Shown one piece after another: positions 1 through 4,907 of a stretch of DNA of 5,144 bases; position 1 is the stretch's first letter; each line of letters starts with the position of its first letter. The stretch covers positions 1 to 5,144 of the forward strand of contig JAITNC010000007.1 of NCBI GenBank assembly GCA_031290675.1. Direction: 5' to 3'. The translations under genes and the position numbers were made by a program. The notes beneath the pieces were generated by a model, which saw only the letters and a list, made by a program, of their open reading frames with translations, was not told the DNA's origin and did no database searches. Source of the stretch: Campylobacteraceae bacterium (GTDB taxonomy: Bacteria > Campylobacterota > Campylobacteria > Campylobacterales > Campylobacteraceae).

Positions 1-21
1 TAATTTCACCTTCATTTTATT

Positions 22-98
22 GGGTCCTTAGCTCAGTTGGTTAGAGCAATCCGCTCATAACGGATTGGTCGCAGGTTCGAGTCCTGCAGGACCCACCA
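22..98 (+). tRNA. tRNA with CAU anticodon, probably tRNA-Ile2 (lysidine type); elongator tRNA-Met is the alternative
   Basis: A full cloverleaf can be drawn. The acceptor stem GGGTCCT (22-28) pairs with AGGACCC (88-94), the D stem is GCTC/GAGC (31-34/44-47), and the anticodon stem ATCCG/CGGAT (49-53/61-65) closes the loop CTCATAA with anticodon CAT at 56-58. The T stem is GCAGG/CCTGC (71-75/83-87) with loop TTCGAGT. The discriminator is A95 and the CCA end is encoded (96-98). It is not the initiator: position 1 pairs with 72 and the three G-C pairs next to the anticodon loop are missing. The TTAGCTCAG start, the CTCATAA loop and the variable loop TGGTC resemble, from memory, bacterial tRNA-Ile2, whose C34 is converted to lysidine by TilS so that it reads AUA. 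Being a tRNA is near certain; Ile2 versus Met is a judgement. Confidence 0.95.
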
Positions 99-183
99 AC
101 CCTCCTTATGATAATTTCCCTTCAAATCACAAAAATCATCTTTTAAATAAAGTATGAAAATTTTATTTTAAGCTCCATTTTCC
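99..183. other. AT-rich spacer after the tRNA
   Basis: No reading frame with a credible ribosome binding site and no clear hairpin plus T-run terminator for the tRNA is visible here. The stretch is AT-rich and ends where the first hairpin repeat begins. Confidence 0.5.
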
Positions 184-218
184 GTCATTGCGAGCTTGTA
201 CCCAAGCGTGGCAATCCA
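184..218 (+). repeat. Hairpin repeat, copy 1 (GTCATTGCGAG...GTGGCAATCCA)
   Basis: This 35-nt unit begins GTCATTGCGAG and ends GCGTGGCAATCCA. The outer arms ATTGC/GCAAT and inner arms GCTTG/CAAGC pair around a TACC loop. It is shared with 4525-4561 and, inverted, with 4628-4662 and 4799-4833. The following bases ACTCTTG are also shared with the copy at 4525. It is non-coding repeat DNA. Similar sequences give rise to spurious predicted peptides with a CHCEERSD-like string in many genomes (from memory). Confidence 0.85.
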
Positions 219-225
219 CTCTTGT

Positions 226-261
226 GTCATGGCTTCGGCGTAGCCGTAAACATCTGTGTTT
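226..261 (+). repeat. Degenerate copy of the GTCATG...GGCGTAGCC...CATCTGTGTTT repeat
   Basis: GTCATG followed by GGCGTAGCC (237-245) and CATCTGTGTTT (251-261) matches pieces of the tandem repeats at 4453-4511, where GGCGTAGCC and CATCTGTGTTT also occur. The unit is rearranged or degenerate. It shows that the left and right flanks of the efflux operon draw on the same set of repeat modules. Confidence 0.55.
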
Positions 262-288
262 ATTTGTATTTTCTTTAGCATAAATAAC

Positions 289-333
289 GAGAGCTGAGAT
301 TGTCACGTCGCTTCGCTCCTCACAATGACACAA
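289..333 (-). repeat. 45-bp perfect direct repeat, left copy; contains an inverted hairpin-repeat relative
   Basis: These 45 bases are identical to 4676-4720 in the same orientation; the copies differ at the next base on either side. Within it, 298-329 read on the minus strand is GTCATTGTGAG...CGTGACAATC. That is a relative of the 35-nt hairpin repeats in which the outer stem ATTGC/GCAAT has become ATTGT/ACAAT, so pairing is kept. The inner part (GAGCGAAGCGAC) pairs only weakly. Confidence 0.85.
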
Positions 334-339
334 AGGGGC

Positions 340-381
340 AAAAAACCACCCCGTCCTACGGACACCCCTCCGCAGGAGGGG
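340..381 (-). terminator. Two adjacent GC-rich hairpins followed by T6 on the minus strand
   Basis: CCCCTCC (365-371) pairs with GGAGGGG (375-381) around a GCA loop, and GTCC (353-356) pairs with GGAC (360-363) around TAC. Read on the minus strand, these hairpins are followed by GGGGTGG and then six T (340-345). This has the shape of an intrinsic terminator or attenuator for minus-strand transcripts, possibly for readthrough from macB. The T run is about 8 bases from the nearer stem, so the fit is imperfect, and the whole could simply be another intergenic repeat. Confidence 0.35.
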
Positions 382-396
382 AATTTTAATACCAAA

Positions 397-540
397 TTTA
401 CAAAATTTTAGCGTCAGTTTTTTGCCGGGTAATGAGGCGCAAATGAAGCCCGTGAGCGGTGCGTACTTGAGGTTCGACGAGCGAGCGCGGCGAAATTGCA
501 ACGATGTTAGCGTGCAAAAGAGTCAGCTAAAAATTGTAAA
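397..540. repeat. Possible small element bounded by imperfect inverted repeats
   Basis: The left end TTTACAAAATTTTAGC (397-412) is nearly the reverse complement of GCTAAAAATTGTAAA (526-540), differing by one indel and one substitution. The interior is more GC-rich than its edges and has no credible gene: the open frames crossing it lack ribosome binding sites. The right part (483-550) reappears at 4843-4907, so this is repeated DNA. A MITE-like element, a family of intergenic repeats, or a decayed sequence are all possible. No target-site duplication was identified. Confidence 0.35.
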
Positions 541-550
541 AGCCGAGATG
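483..550 (+). repeat. Imperfect direct repeat C, left copy
   Basis: The first 19 bases (483-501, beginning GAGCGCGGCG) are identical to 4843-4861. After a diverged stretch with a 3-nt length difference, a second block AGCTAAAAATTGTAAAAG (525-542) matches 4881-4898, followed by GAGAT in both. Orientation and order relative to the 45-bp repeat are the same on both sides of the operon. Confidence 0.8.
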
Positions 551-719
551 TCCAAGCATACCAAATTTATGATTTCTATGGCACAGCTATTTTGTGCCAA
601 GACGAGGCAAGGAGTGAGCCTGCTAGGAATAATACGAACTGGTATATGACGACGCAGGCGAACAACTAACGAAGTATTGGTGCAAAAGAGCGTGCCAGAA
701 AACATAAAAGATTAGCTTA
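541..719. other. Non-coding stretch between repeat C and the macB 3' end
   Basis: No gene is supported here. It holds a 7-bp hairpin, TGGCACA/TGTGCCA (579-585/593-599, 7-nt loop), and a second GTGCAAAAGAG (680-690) that repeats 512-522 in the adjacent repeat. The motif TACCAAATTTA (559-569) also occurs at 390-400. These echoes suggest the stretch is itself built from repeat pieces. Confidence 0.4.
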
Positions 720-743
720 GGAGATTTTGCTTGCAAAATCTCC
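720..743 (-). terminator. Perfect palindrome downstream of macB, probable terminator
   Basis: GGAGATTTTG (720-729) and CAAAATCTCC (734-743) form a perfect 10-bp stem with a 4-nt loop. It lies 17 nt past the macB stop codon, the expected position for the end of the operon. On the minus strand it is followed by TAAGCTAATCTTTT, a T-rich but broken tract, so it is weaker than a textbook intrinsic terminator. It may instead stabilise the mRNA 3' end. Confidence 0.55.
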
Positions 744-760
744 GTATAAACAAAAAAGGA

Positions 761-2689
761 TTACCCTTGTATCAACGCCTCTATCGGGTTCAAATTTGAC
801 GCATTCTTGGCGGGAATGTACCCAAATATCACACCGATGATAGACGAGCAGGCTATAGCCGTCATAACAGACAAAGCCGAATATACCATCTGAAAAGTTT
901 CACTCAAGCTATTAAACACGAAGCCTATCAAAAACGATAATGCCAGCCCCGCCACTCCGCCCATAAAGCAGAGCAAGATGGCTTCAACCAAAAATTGCCT
1001 CAATATATTTTTCTGCTTTGCACCTATCGCCATGCGTATACCTATCTCTTTTGTGCGTTCGGTTACGGAAACCAGCATGATATTCATCACGCCGAGCCCT
1101 CCAACGCTCAGCGATATCGCCGCTATGCACATTATCAGCAGTGTCAAAGCTCCCCCGATGACATCATCTATAAGTCTTCTTATACTGTCGCTATTGACCG
1201 TGAAAAAATCTTTTTTGCCGTGTATGGATTTGAGCGTTTTGACAACGCCGTCTTCGGCTATGTGCGGATTTATCTCATCATACACTTTGACCGTGATGGA
1301 GGCTATATCCTGCGAGCCTGTTATCTTGTACATCACGGCTGTGTAGGGAGAGTAGAGGCTGAGCGTCAAGTCAGGAGGCCCGATAGCTTGGCCGTCGGAG
1401 ATGATGCCTATGATGTGAAACGGCTGTTTGTTGAAAAAAACTACCTTGCCGACAGCCTCCTCATCTTTGAACAACTCTTTTTTGATATTTTGATTTATCA
1501 CGGCGACCGAAGACGCCGCACTCACCTCATCAGCGTTAAATCCCCGTCCTGAGCCTATTTTTTCATTGCGGGCGTCAAAAAACTGCGCTCCTACGCCGTT
1601 CATATTTGCCGTAACGACTCTGTTTTTGTATATCAAAAGTCCGCTTTGCGCGATATTTACACTCGTGCTTTGTATATAACTTTGCTTAGCGAGCGTATCG
1701 GCGTCTTTGGCTTTTAGAGTTTTTACTTTATTGATTTTTATATCCCCAAAGCCGGCTCCGGGGATTATCTCTATCGTGTTTGAACCCATAGAATTTACGC
1801 TTGTTATTATCCCCTCTTTTGAGCCTTCGCCGAGAGCCACGACCGATATAACAGACGTAATGCCTATGATGATACCGAGCATAGTCAAAACGGAACGCAT
1901 TTTATGCGCAAATATCGCCTGTATGGACATATGCAACACTTCTTTAAATTCAAAAAGGCTAAAAATTTTCTTGCTTTTTTTGACACTCTGCTTTGAGGAG
2001 TCGTAAAAAGTCGCTTTAACTCTGCTGTCCGAAATGACCTCGCCGTCTCTCAGCTCAATCATACGATTGGCGTACGAAGCTATCTGTTTATCGTGCGTTA
2101 CGAGAATGATAGTATGCCCCATTTCGTGCAGGTTTTTCAAGATATTCATGACCATTTCGCCGCTTTTACTGTCAAGCGCACCCGTAGGCTCGTCCGCTAA
2201 GATGACTTGCGGCTCGTTCATCAACGCTCTGGCGATACTCACTCTTTGCTGCTGACCGCCTGAAAGCTTATTTGGTTTATCGTGAGCCTTTTGCTCAAGG
2301 TTTAAATCCCGCAGCAGATTGTAAGCTTTTTTCTCTCTTGTTTTTTTCTCCATACCATAATATATAGACGGCAGCGACACATTGTCTATCACGTTTAGAG
2401 AGTTCAACAGGTTGTATCTTTGAAAAATAAACCCAAAAATCTCGCACCGTAGCTGCGATAAAGCGTCTTTGTCCATACCCGAAGTATCCAAGCCGCCTAT
2501 CTTGTACAGACCCGAAGTTTGCGTGTCAAGGCAGCCTATGATATTCATCAATGTAGATTTGCCCGAACCAGACTGCCCGACTATAGCGACAAAATCGCCT
2601 TTTTGGATAGAGAGGTTTATGTTTTTCAGCACGTGGATTTGTTCGCCGAAAGACTTGTGTATGTTTTTCATCTCAATGATATTGTTCAT
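761..2689 (-). CDS. macB: MacB-type ABC transporter, ATPase fused to FtsX-like permease
   Basis: The product (642 aa; E. coli MacB is about the same length) is the inner-membrane motor of a MacAB-TolC tripartite pump, which exports macrolides, lipopeptides, haem precursors or peptide toxins in characterised systems. The N-terminal ATPase is complete: Walker A GQSGSGKST (38-46), Q-loop Q90, signature LSGGQQQR (142-149), Walker B ILADE (163-167), D-loop ALDS (171-174) and H-loop H199. A linker leads to membrane segment 1 (about 267-286), a periplasmic domain (about 287-510), and segments 2 to 4 (about 514-540, 568-592, 605-624). The SVTERTKEIGIRMAIGA stretch (541-557) is typical of the FtsX/MacB permease fold. 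It starts one base after the macA stop, with no strong Shine-Dalgarno nearby, which suggests translational coupling. Substrate cannot be read from sequence. Confidence 0.95.
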   Translation of the reverse strand: MNNIIEMKNIHKSFGEQIHVLKNINLSIQKGDFVAIVGQSGSGKSTLMNIIGCLDTQTSGLYKIGGLDTSGMDKDALSQLRCEIFGFIFQRYNLLNSLNVIDNVSLPSIYYGMEKKTREKKAYNLLRDLNLEQKAHDKPNKLSGGQQQRVSIARALMNEPQVILADEPTGALDSKSGEMVMNILKNLHEMGHTIILVTHDKQIASYANRMIELRDGEVISDSRVKATFYDSSKQSVKKSKKIFSLFEFKEVLHMSIQAIFAHKMRSVLTMLGIIIGITSVISVVALGEGSKEGIITSVNSMGSNTIEIIPGAGFGDIKINKVKTLKAKDADTLAKQSYIQSTSVNIAQSGLLIYKNRVVTANMNGVGAQFFDARNEKIGSGRGFNADEVSAASSVAVINQNIKKELFKDEEAVGKVVFFNKQPFHIIGIISDGQAIGPPDLTLSLYSPYTAVMYKITGSQDIASITVKVYDEINPHIAEDGVVKTLKSIHGKKDFFTVNSDSIRRLIDDVIGGALTLLIMCIAAISLSVGGLGVMNIMLVSVTERTKEIGIRMAIGAKQKNILRQFLVEAILLCFMGGVAGLALSFLIGFVFNSLSETFQMVYSALSVMTAIACSSIIGVIFGYIPAKNASNLNPIEALIQG

Positions 2690-2690
2690 A

Positions 2691-3863
2691 TTACAAGTCC
2701 AGACCTTCCGGTATCTCTTTCTCTTTTTGGGCTATCTCTTTCGCACTCATATAAGATATGACCGCCTCGTCGCCTTCCGATACTCCGCTTTTTATCTGCG
2801 TGTAAACATTGTCAAAGATGCCCGTTACGACCTCTTTTTCATACAGCTTGCCCTCTTTTAGCACGGTTATATATTTTTGTCCGTTTTTTTGCTTTATCGC
2901 GGCACTTGGAGCCATCAAAACATCTGCGGCTTTTTCTATCTCTATAGCGTTTTGCGTTGTCATACCTATTCGCAATTTTGCGTCCGTGTTGGCGACTATC
3001 AATCTCCCGTAATAATATATCGCCTCGTTGGCTTTGACCACGCCGCTGTATTCGTTGTTTGTCAATAAAGTAGGACCCGGGTCTATGGAAGCTAACTTCG
3101 TTTCGTACATCATCTCAAATTCTGAAAATACCGAAAATCTCACTTTCATTCCGCTTTTTATCTTTGTGATGTCGCTCTCGGATATCTCCATCAGTATCTC
3201 AACTTCGTCCAAATCCGCTATCTGGACTATGGTCGGCGTGTTCATCAAAGAGTTTACACTCTGCCCCTGCGTGATAGGTACAGATACGACAACACCATCA
3301 AGCGGGGAGATTATCTTTGTGTCGTTTAGATTTTTTCTGGCGTTATTGACGGCTATTTTCGCCTGCGAGAGGAGCATCTCTATCTCCAAGAGTTTCGCCC
3401 TTGCGCTTTCGTATTCGTTTTTGGCGTTCTCCAGCGCCTCTTTTGAGATAGCGTTTGAGTGGGAAAGCTGCTTTGTGCGCTCAAACTTCAAAGACGCGAC
3501 CTCAAGCGAAACATGCGCTGCTTCCAACTGCGCCGCGTAGCTTTTCTCTTTGGCTATGTTTGTGTCAAGTTCGTTTTGCTGTGCTGTTGAGTCTATTTGA
3601 GCCAAGAGTTCGCCTTTTTTTACCCTGTCCCCTACTTTGACATAAATCTCTTCTATCTGCCCCGACACCAGAGCGCCGACCAAAACAAGCTTTGAAGCTC
3701 TGACCTCACCTGTCGCCGTTACGCTTTTTGTGATATCTCCACGTGAGATTTTTTGCGTGAGATACGTCATATCATCGCCGCTTGAACCAACAAAATACAC
3801 CGCCGCCGCTATCACCACGCAAATCGCTATGATAGTTTTTTTGCCCACCTTTTGAAGTATCAT
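2691..3863 (-). CDS. macA: MacA-type periplasmic adaptor (membrane fusion protein)
   Basis: The 390-aa product is the adaptor linking MacB to an outer membrane channel. It has a short cytoplasmic N-terminus with an uncleaved membrane anchor (about 9-26), then the first half of a biotinyl-lipoyl domain (about 60-92, VSGQIEEIYVKVGD). An alpha-helical hairpin of coiled-coil character (about 95-182) follows, then the second lipoyl half (ISPLDGVVVSV, 185-195), a beta-barrel (about 215-310) and a membrane-proximal domain to the end. R129, L133 and S140 at the hairpin tip match the R-x3-L-x6-S motif that contacts TolC-type channels. AIYYYGRLIV (281-290) aligns well with E. coli MacA as remembered. 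The start is supported by GGAG 6 nt upstream (3870-3873). The gene follows marR by 12 nt and overlaps nothing. HlyD/EmrA-type adaptors are less likely given the MacB partner. Confidence 0.93.
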   Translation of the reverse strand: MILQKVGKKTIIAICVVIAAAVYFVGSSGDDMTYLTQKISRGDITKSVTATGEVRASKLVLVGALVSGQIEEIYVKVGDRVKKGELLAQIDSTAQQNELDTNIAKEKSYAAQLEAAHVSLEVASLKFERTKQLSHSNAISKEALENAKNEYESARAKLLEIEMLLSQAKIAVNNARKNLNDTKIISPLDGVVVSVPITQGQSVNSLMNTPTIVQIADLDEVEILMEISESDITKIKSGMKVRFSVFSEFEMMYETKLASIDPGPTLLTNNEYSGVVKANEAIYYYGRLIVANTDAKLRIGMTTQNAIEIEKAADVLMAPSAAIKQKNGQKYITVLKEGKLYEKEVVTGIFDNVYTQIKSGVSEGDEAVISYMSAKEIAQKEKEIPEGLDL

Positions 3864-3869
3864 CGTCCG

Positions 3870-3873
3870 CTCC
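3870..3873 (-). promoter_or_regulatory. Ribosome binding site of macA
   Basis: GGAG on the minus strand lies 6 nt before the macA ATG, in the 12-nt gap after the regulator's stop codon. It fixes the macA start and indicates independent initiation on the shared mRNA. Confidence 0.75.
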
Positions 3874-3875
3874 GT

Positions 3876-4322
3876 TTAAGTTTTTGTATATTTTCGCAAA
3901 ATCTCATTTATCACGACAAGAGCATCTGCAAATCTTTCAACATCATCGCCTTTTATCGGCTCCAAAGCTGTCCTTATCATATATCTCAGGTATTCCATTC
4001 CCTCGTTCGCTACATCTCTGCCATCGTTCGTCAAGATATAGTAAGTATTTCGTCTATCTTCTTTATCTATCTCACGCTCAACCCACCCTTTTTGCTCAAG
4101 CTTTTTGAGCATAATGCACAAAGAGGCTGCCGACACATCTTCTCTTTTTGCGATATCCCGCAGCAGCGAGCGTCCGCCAGCGTCAAGAATAGAGAGCAAA
4201 ATCTTAACCCTTTGAGGGGTTTTCTCTTTGTCATCAAACACAGGAACGCTCATAGCGTCACCCATTTTTTTGATGATTAGCAAATTTTCCTCAAATAGCT
4301 GGCTGATATCTTTTTTACCCAT
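3876..4322 (-). CDS. MarR-family transcriptional regulator, probable local repressor of macAB
   Basis: The 148-aa product has MarR-family size and layout. An N-terminal helical dimerisation segment (about 5-25) is followed by a winged helix-turn-helix: LRDIAKREDVS (54-64), a recognition helix SAASLCIMLKKLEQKG (64-79), and a wing with DKEDRRNTYYILTNDG (86-101) matching the D-x-x-D-R-R...LT-x-x-G family signature. C-terminal helices (about 103-146) complete the dimer interface. The only cysteine, C69, lies inside the recognition helix; whether it senses oxidants is unknown. Proteins of this family are usually ligand-released repressors of an adjacent efflux operon, and being first in the operon fits autoregulation. 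Start choice is supported by AAGGA 8 nt upstream. The ligand and the direction of control are inferred. Confidence 0.9.
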   Translation of the reverse strand: MGKKDISQLFEENLLIIKKMGDAMSVPVFDDKEKTPQRVKILLSILDAGGRSLLRDIAKREDVSAASLCIMLKKLEQKGWVEREIDKEDRRNTYYILTNDGRDVANEGMEYLRYMIRTALEPIKGDDVERFADALVVINEILRKYTKT

Positions 4323-4330
4323 TTGGCTGT

Positions 4331-4335
4331 TCCTT
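4331..4335 (-). promoter_or_regulatory. Ribosome binding site of the MarR-like gene
   Basis: AAGGA on the minus strand lies 8 nt before the ATG at 4322, a good Shine-Dalgarno match that supports this start. Confidence 0.75.
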
Positions 4336-4353
4336 TTCTATTTTACTGTCTGC

Positions 4354-4359
4354 ATTATA
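4354..4359 (-). promoter_or_regulatory. -10 element of the marR-macA-macB operon promoter
   Basis: A perfect TATAAT on the minus strand, preceded by TT, lies 31 nt before the ATG, predicting transcription from near 4347. No good TTGACA exists at 17 nt spacing (the bases there read AATGAT), but the upstream DNA is T-rich. That is compatible with Campylobacterota sigma-70 promoters, which often lack a clear -35. No other promoter is needed for macA and macB given their spacing. Confidence 0.65.
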
Positions 4360-4361
4360 AA

Positions 4362-4394
4362 TCATTAAACATTAAAATCATTTTAGAGTAAAAT
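4362..4394 (-). promoter_or_regulatory. Candidate MarR operator region
   Basis: ATTTTA-GAG-TAAAAT (4380-4394) is a perfect 6-bp inverted repeat with a 3-bp centre, located around -34 to -48 of the predicted start. Between it and the -10 element, the minus strand carries AATGATTT twice with 16-nt spacing and AATG two further times. Any of these could bind the dimeric regulator; the assignment is inferred from position and symmetry only. Confidence 0.4.
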
Positions 4395-4425
4395 AATTTT
4401 TGAAAATTTTGGGCATAATACTCAA

Positions 4426-4511
4426 ATTGTCATTCAGAGGCGAAGCCCCCCCATTGTCATGCTGAGGCGTAGCCCCCATTGTCATGCTGAGCCTGCGAAG
4501 CATCTGTGTTT
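4426..4511 (+). repeat. Three tandem ATTGTCAT... repeat units
   Basis: Units start at 4426, 4453 and 4478, each with ATTGTCAT. The first two continue to GAGGCGAAGCCCC or GAGGCGTAGCCCC, and the third diverges to CGAAGCATCTGTGTTT. Each of the first two holds a small GGC/GCC hairpin whose triloop varies (GAA or GTA). The first core (4437-4449) recurs inverted at 4725-4737 and the third tail (4496-4511) recurs inverted at 4588-4603, both perfectly. Confidence 0.75.
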
Positions 4512-4524
4512 CTCCCCTCTCTCC

Positions 4525-4561
4525 GTCATTGCGAGTTTGCGTCAGCAAGCGTGGCAATCCA
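4525..4561 (+). repeat. Hairpin repeat, copy 2
   Basis: This 37-nt member shares the outer arms GTCATTGCGAG and GCGTGGCAATCCA with copy 1. The inner stem is GTTTGC/GCAAGC with loop GTCA, 6 bp including one G-T pair, so the stem sequence differs from copy 1 but pairing is kept. The flanking ACTCTTG is conserved. Confidence 0.85.
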
Positions 4562-4627
4562 CTCTTGTTTGTAATACAATGTAATACAAACACAGATGCT
4601 TCGCTTCGTTCACGCATGACAAAAGGC

Positions 4628-4662
4628 TGGATTGCCACGCCTGAATACAGGCTCGCAATGAC
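4628..4662 (-). repeat. Hairpin repeat, copy 3 (inverted)
   Basis: Read on the minus strand it is GTCATTGCGAG, inner stem GCCTG/CAGGC around TATT, then GTGGCAATCCA. The inner stem sequence is again different and again complementary. It faces copy 2 and together they make the large inverted repeat. Confidence 0.85.
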
Positions 4663-4675
4663 GGAGAGAGGGGCT

Positions 4676-4720
4676 GAGAGCTGAGATTGTCACGTCGCTT
4701 CGCTCCTCACAATGACACAA
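4676..4720 (-). repeat. 45-bp perfect direct repeat, right copy
   Basis: Identical to 289-333, in the same orientation and 4387 bp away, with the whole marR-macA-macB operon in between. It contains the ATTGT/ACAAT variant of the hairpin repeat (4685-4716). Confidence 0.85.
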
Positions 4721-4724
4721 TGGT

Positions 4725-4752
4725 GGGGCTTCGCCTCAATGACACAAAGGGG
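4725..4752 (-). repeat. Inverted GAGGCGAAGCCCC unit
   Basis: GGGGCTTCGCCTC (4725-4737) is the exact reverse complement of 4437-4449. The following CAATGACACAAAGGGG (4737-4752) matches 323-338, the sequence that follows the 45-bp repeat on the left flank. Confidence 0.7.
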
Positions 4753-4798
4753 TGTGTGCGGTGCAAATGGGGGCTTCGCCGCTTGTCTATCAAAAGAG

Positions 4799-4833
4799 TG
4801 GATTGCCACGCCCGCAAGCGGGCTCGCAATGAC
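4799..4833 (-). repeat. Hairpin repeat, copy 4 (inverted)
   Basis: On the minus strand it is GTCATTGCGAG, inner stem GCCCG/CGGGC around CTTG, then GTGGCAATCCA. It is the most GC-rich stem of the family. The adjacent AGAGT (4794-4798) preserves the flank seen at the other copies. Confidence 0.85.
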
Positions 4834-4842
4834 GGGAAGTGA

Positions 4843-4907
4843 GAGCGCGGCGAAATTGCAAAGTAATTAGCGAAAGAGCAAGCTAAAAATTGTAAAAGAC
4901 GAGATAT
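4843..4907 (+). repeat. Imperfect direct repeat C, right copy
   Basis: The 19-nt start (4843-4861) and the block AGCTAAAAATTGTAAAAG (4881-4898) equal those of 483-550. The left half of the possible element at 397-540 is absent here, so this looks like a partial copy. Confidence 0.8.

Larger units (their letters stand above)
4514..4673. repeat. Large inverted repeat made of two opposed hairpin repeats
   Basis: A 22-bp perfect inverted repeat (4514-4535 and 4652-4673) encloses a 13-bp perfect inverted repeat (4549-4561 and 4628-4640). The arms are the plus copy at 4525 and the minus copy at 4628 of the 35-nt hairpin repeat. Either strand could fold as one long hairpin or as two short ones. The central loop holds a tandem pair of GTAATACAAT/GTAATACAAA decamers (4571-4590). 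Confidence 0.85.

Noticed and set aside
22..98. tRNA as an integration site with an att duplication
   Set aside because: The tRNA 3' end is not repeated elsewhere in the window and no integrase is present.
163..501. Minus-strand open frame of 112 codons
   Set aside because: It runs straight through the hairpin repeats, lacks a ribosome binding site, and its CHCEERSD-like peptide is a translation of the repeat, a familiar spurious protein.
422..705. Two overlapping open frames on opposite strands (422-649 and 523-705)
   Set aside because: Neither has a Shine-Dalgarno sequence or a recognisable domain, and both lie in repeat-derived DNA, part of which is duplicated at 4843.
978..3640. Plus-strand open frames inside macB and macA
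   Set aside because: They are antisense shadows of two well-supported genes with complete domain motifs and have no ribosome binding sites or recognisable products.
4378..4684. Open frames on both strands in the right repeat array
   Set aside because: They translate the tandem and inverted repeats, start without a ribosome binding site, and one covers the regulator's promoter region.
289..4720. Composite transposon carrying macAB
   Set aside because: The flanking repeats encode no transposase and are short non-coding modules. Direct-repeat recombination is possible, but transposition as a unit is not supported.
4426..4833. CRISPR array
   Set aside because: Repeat units alternate in orientation, spacing is irregular, the internal sequences are themselves repeats, and there are no uniform unique spacers or nearby cas genes.
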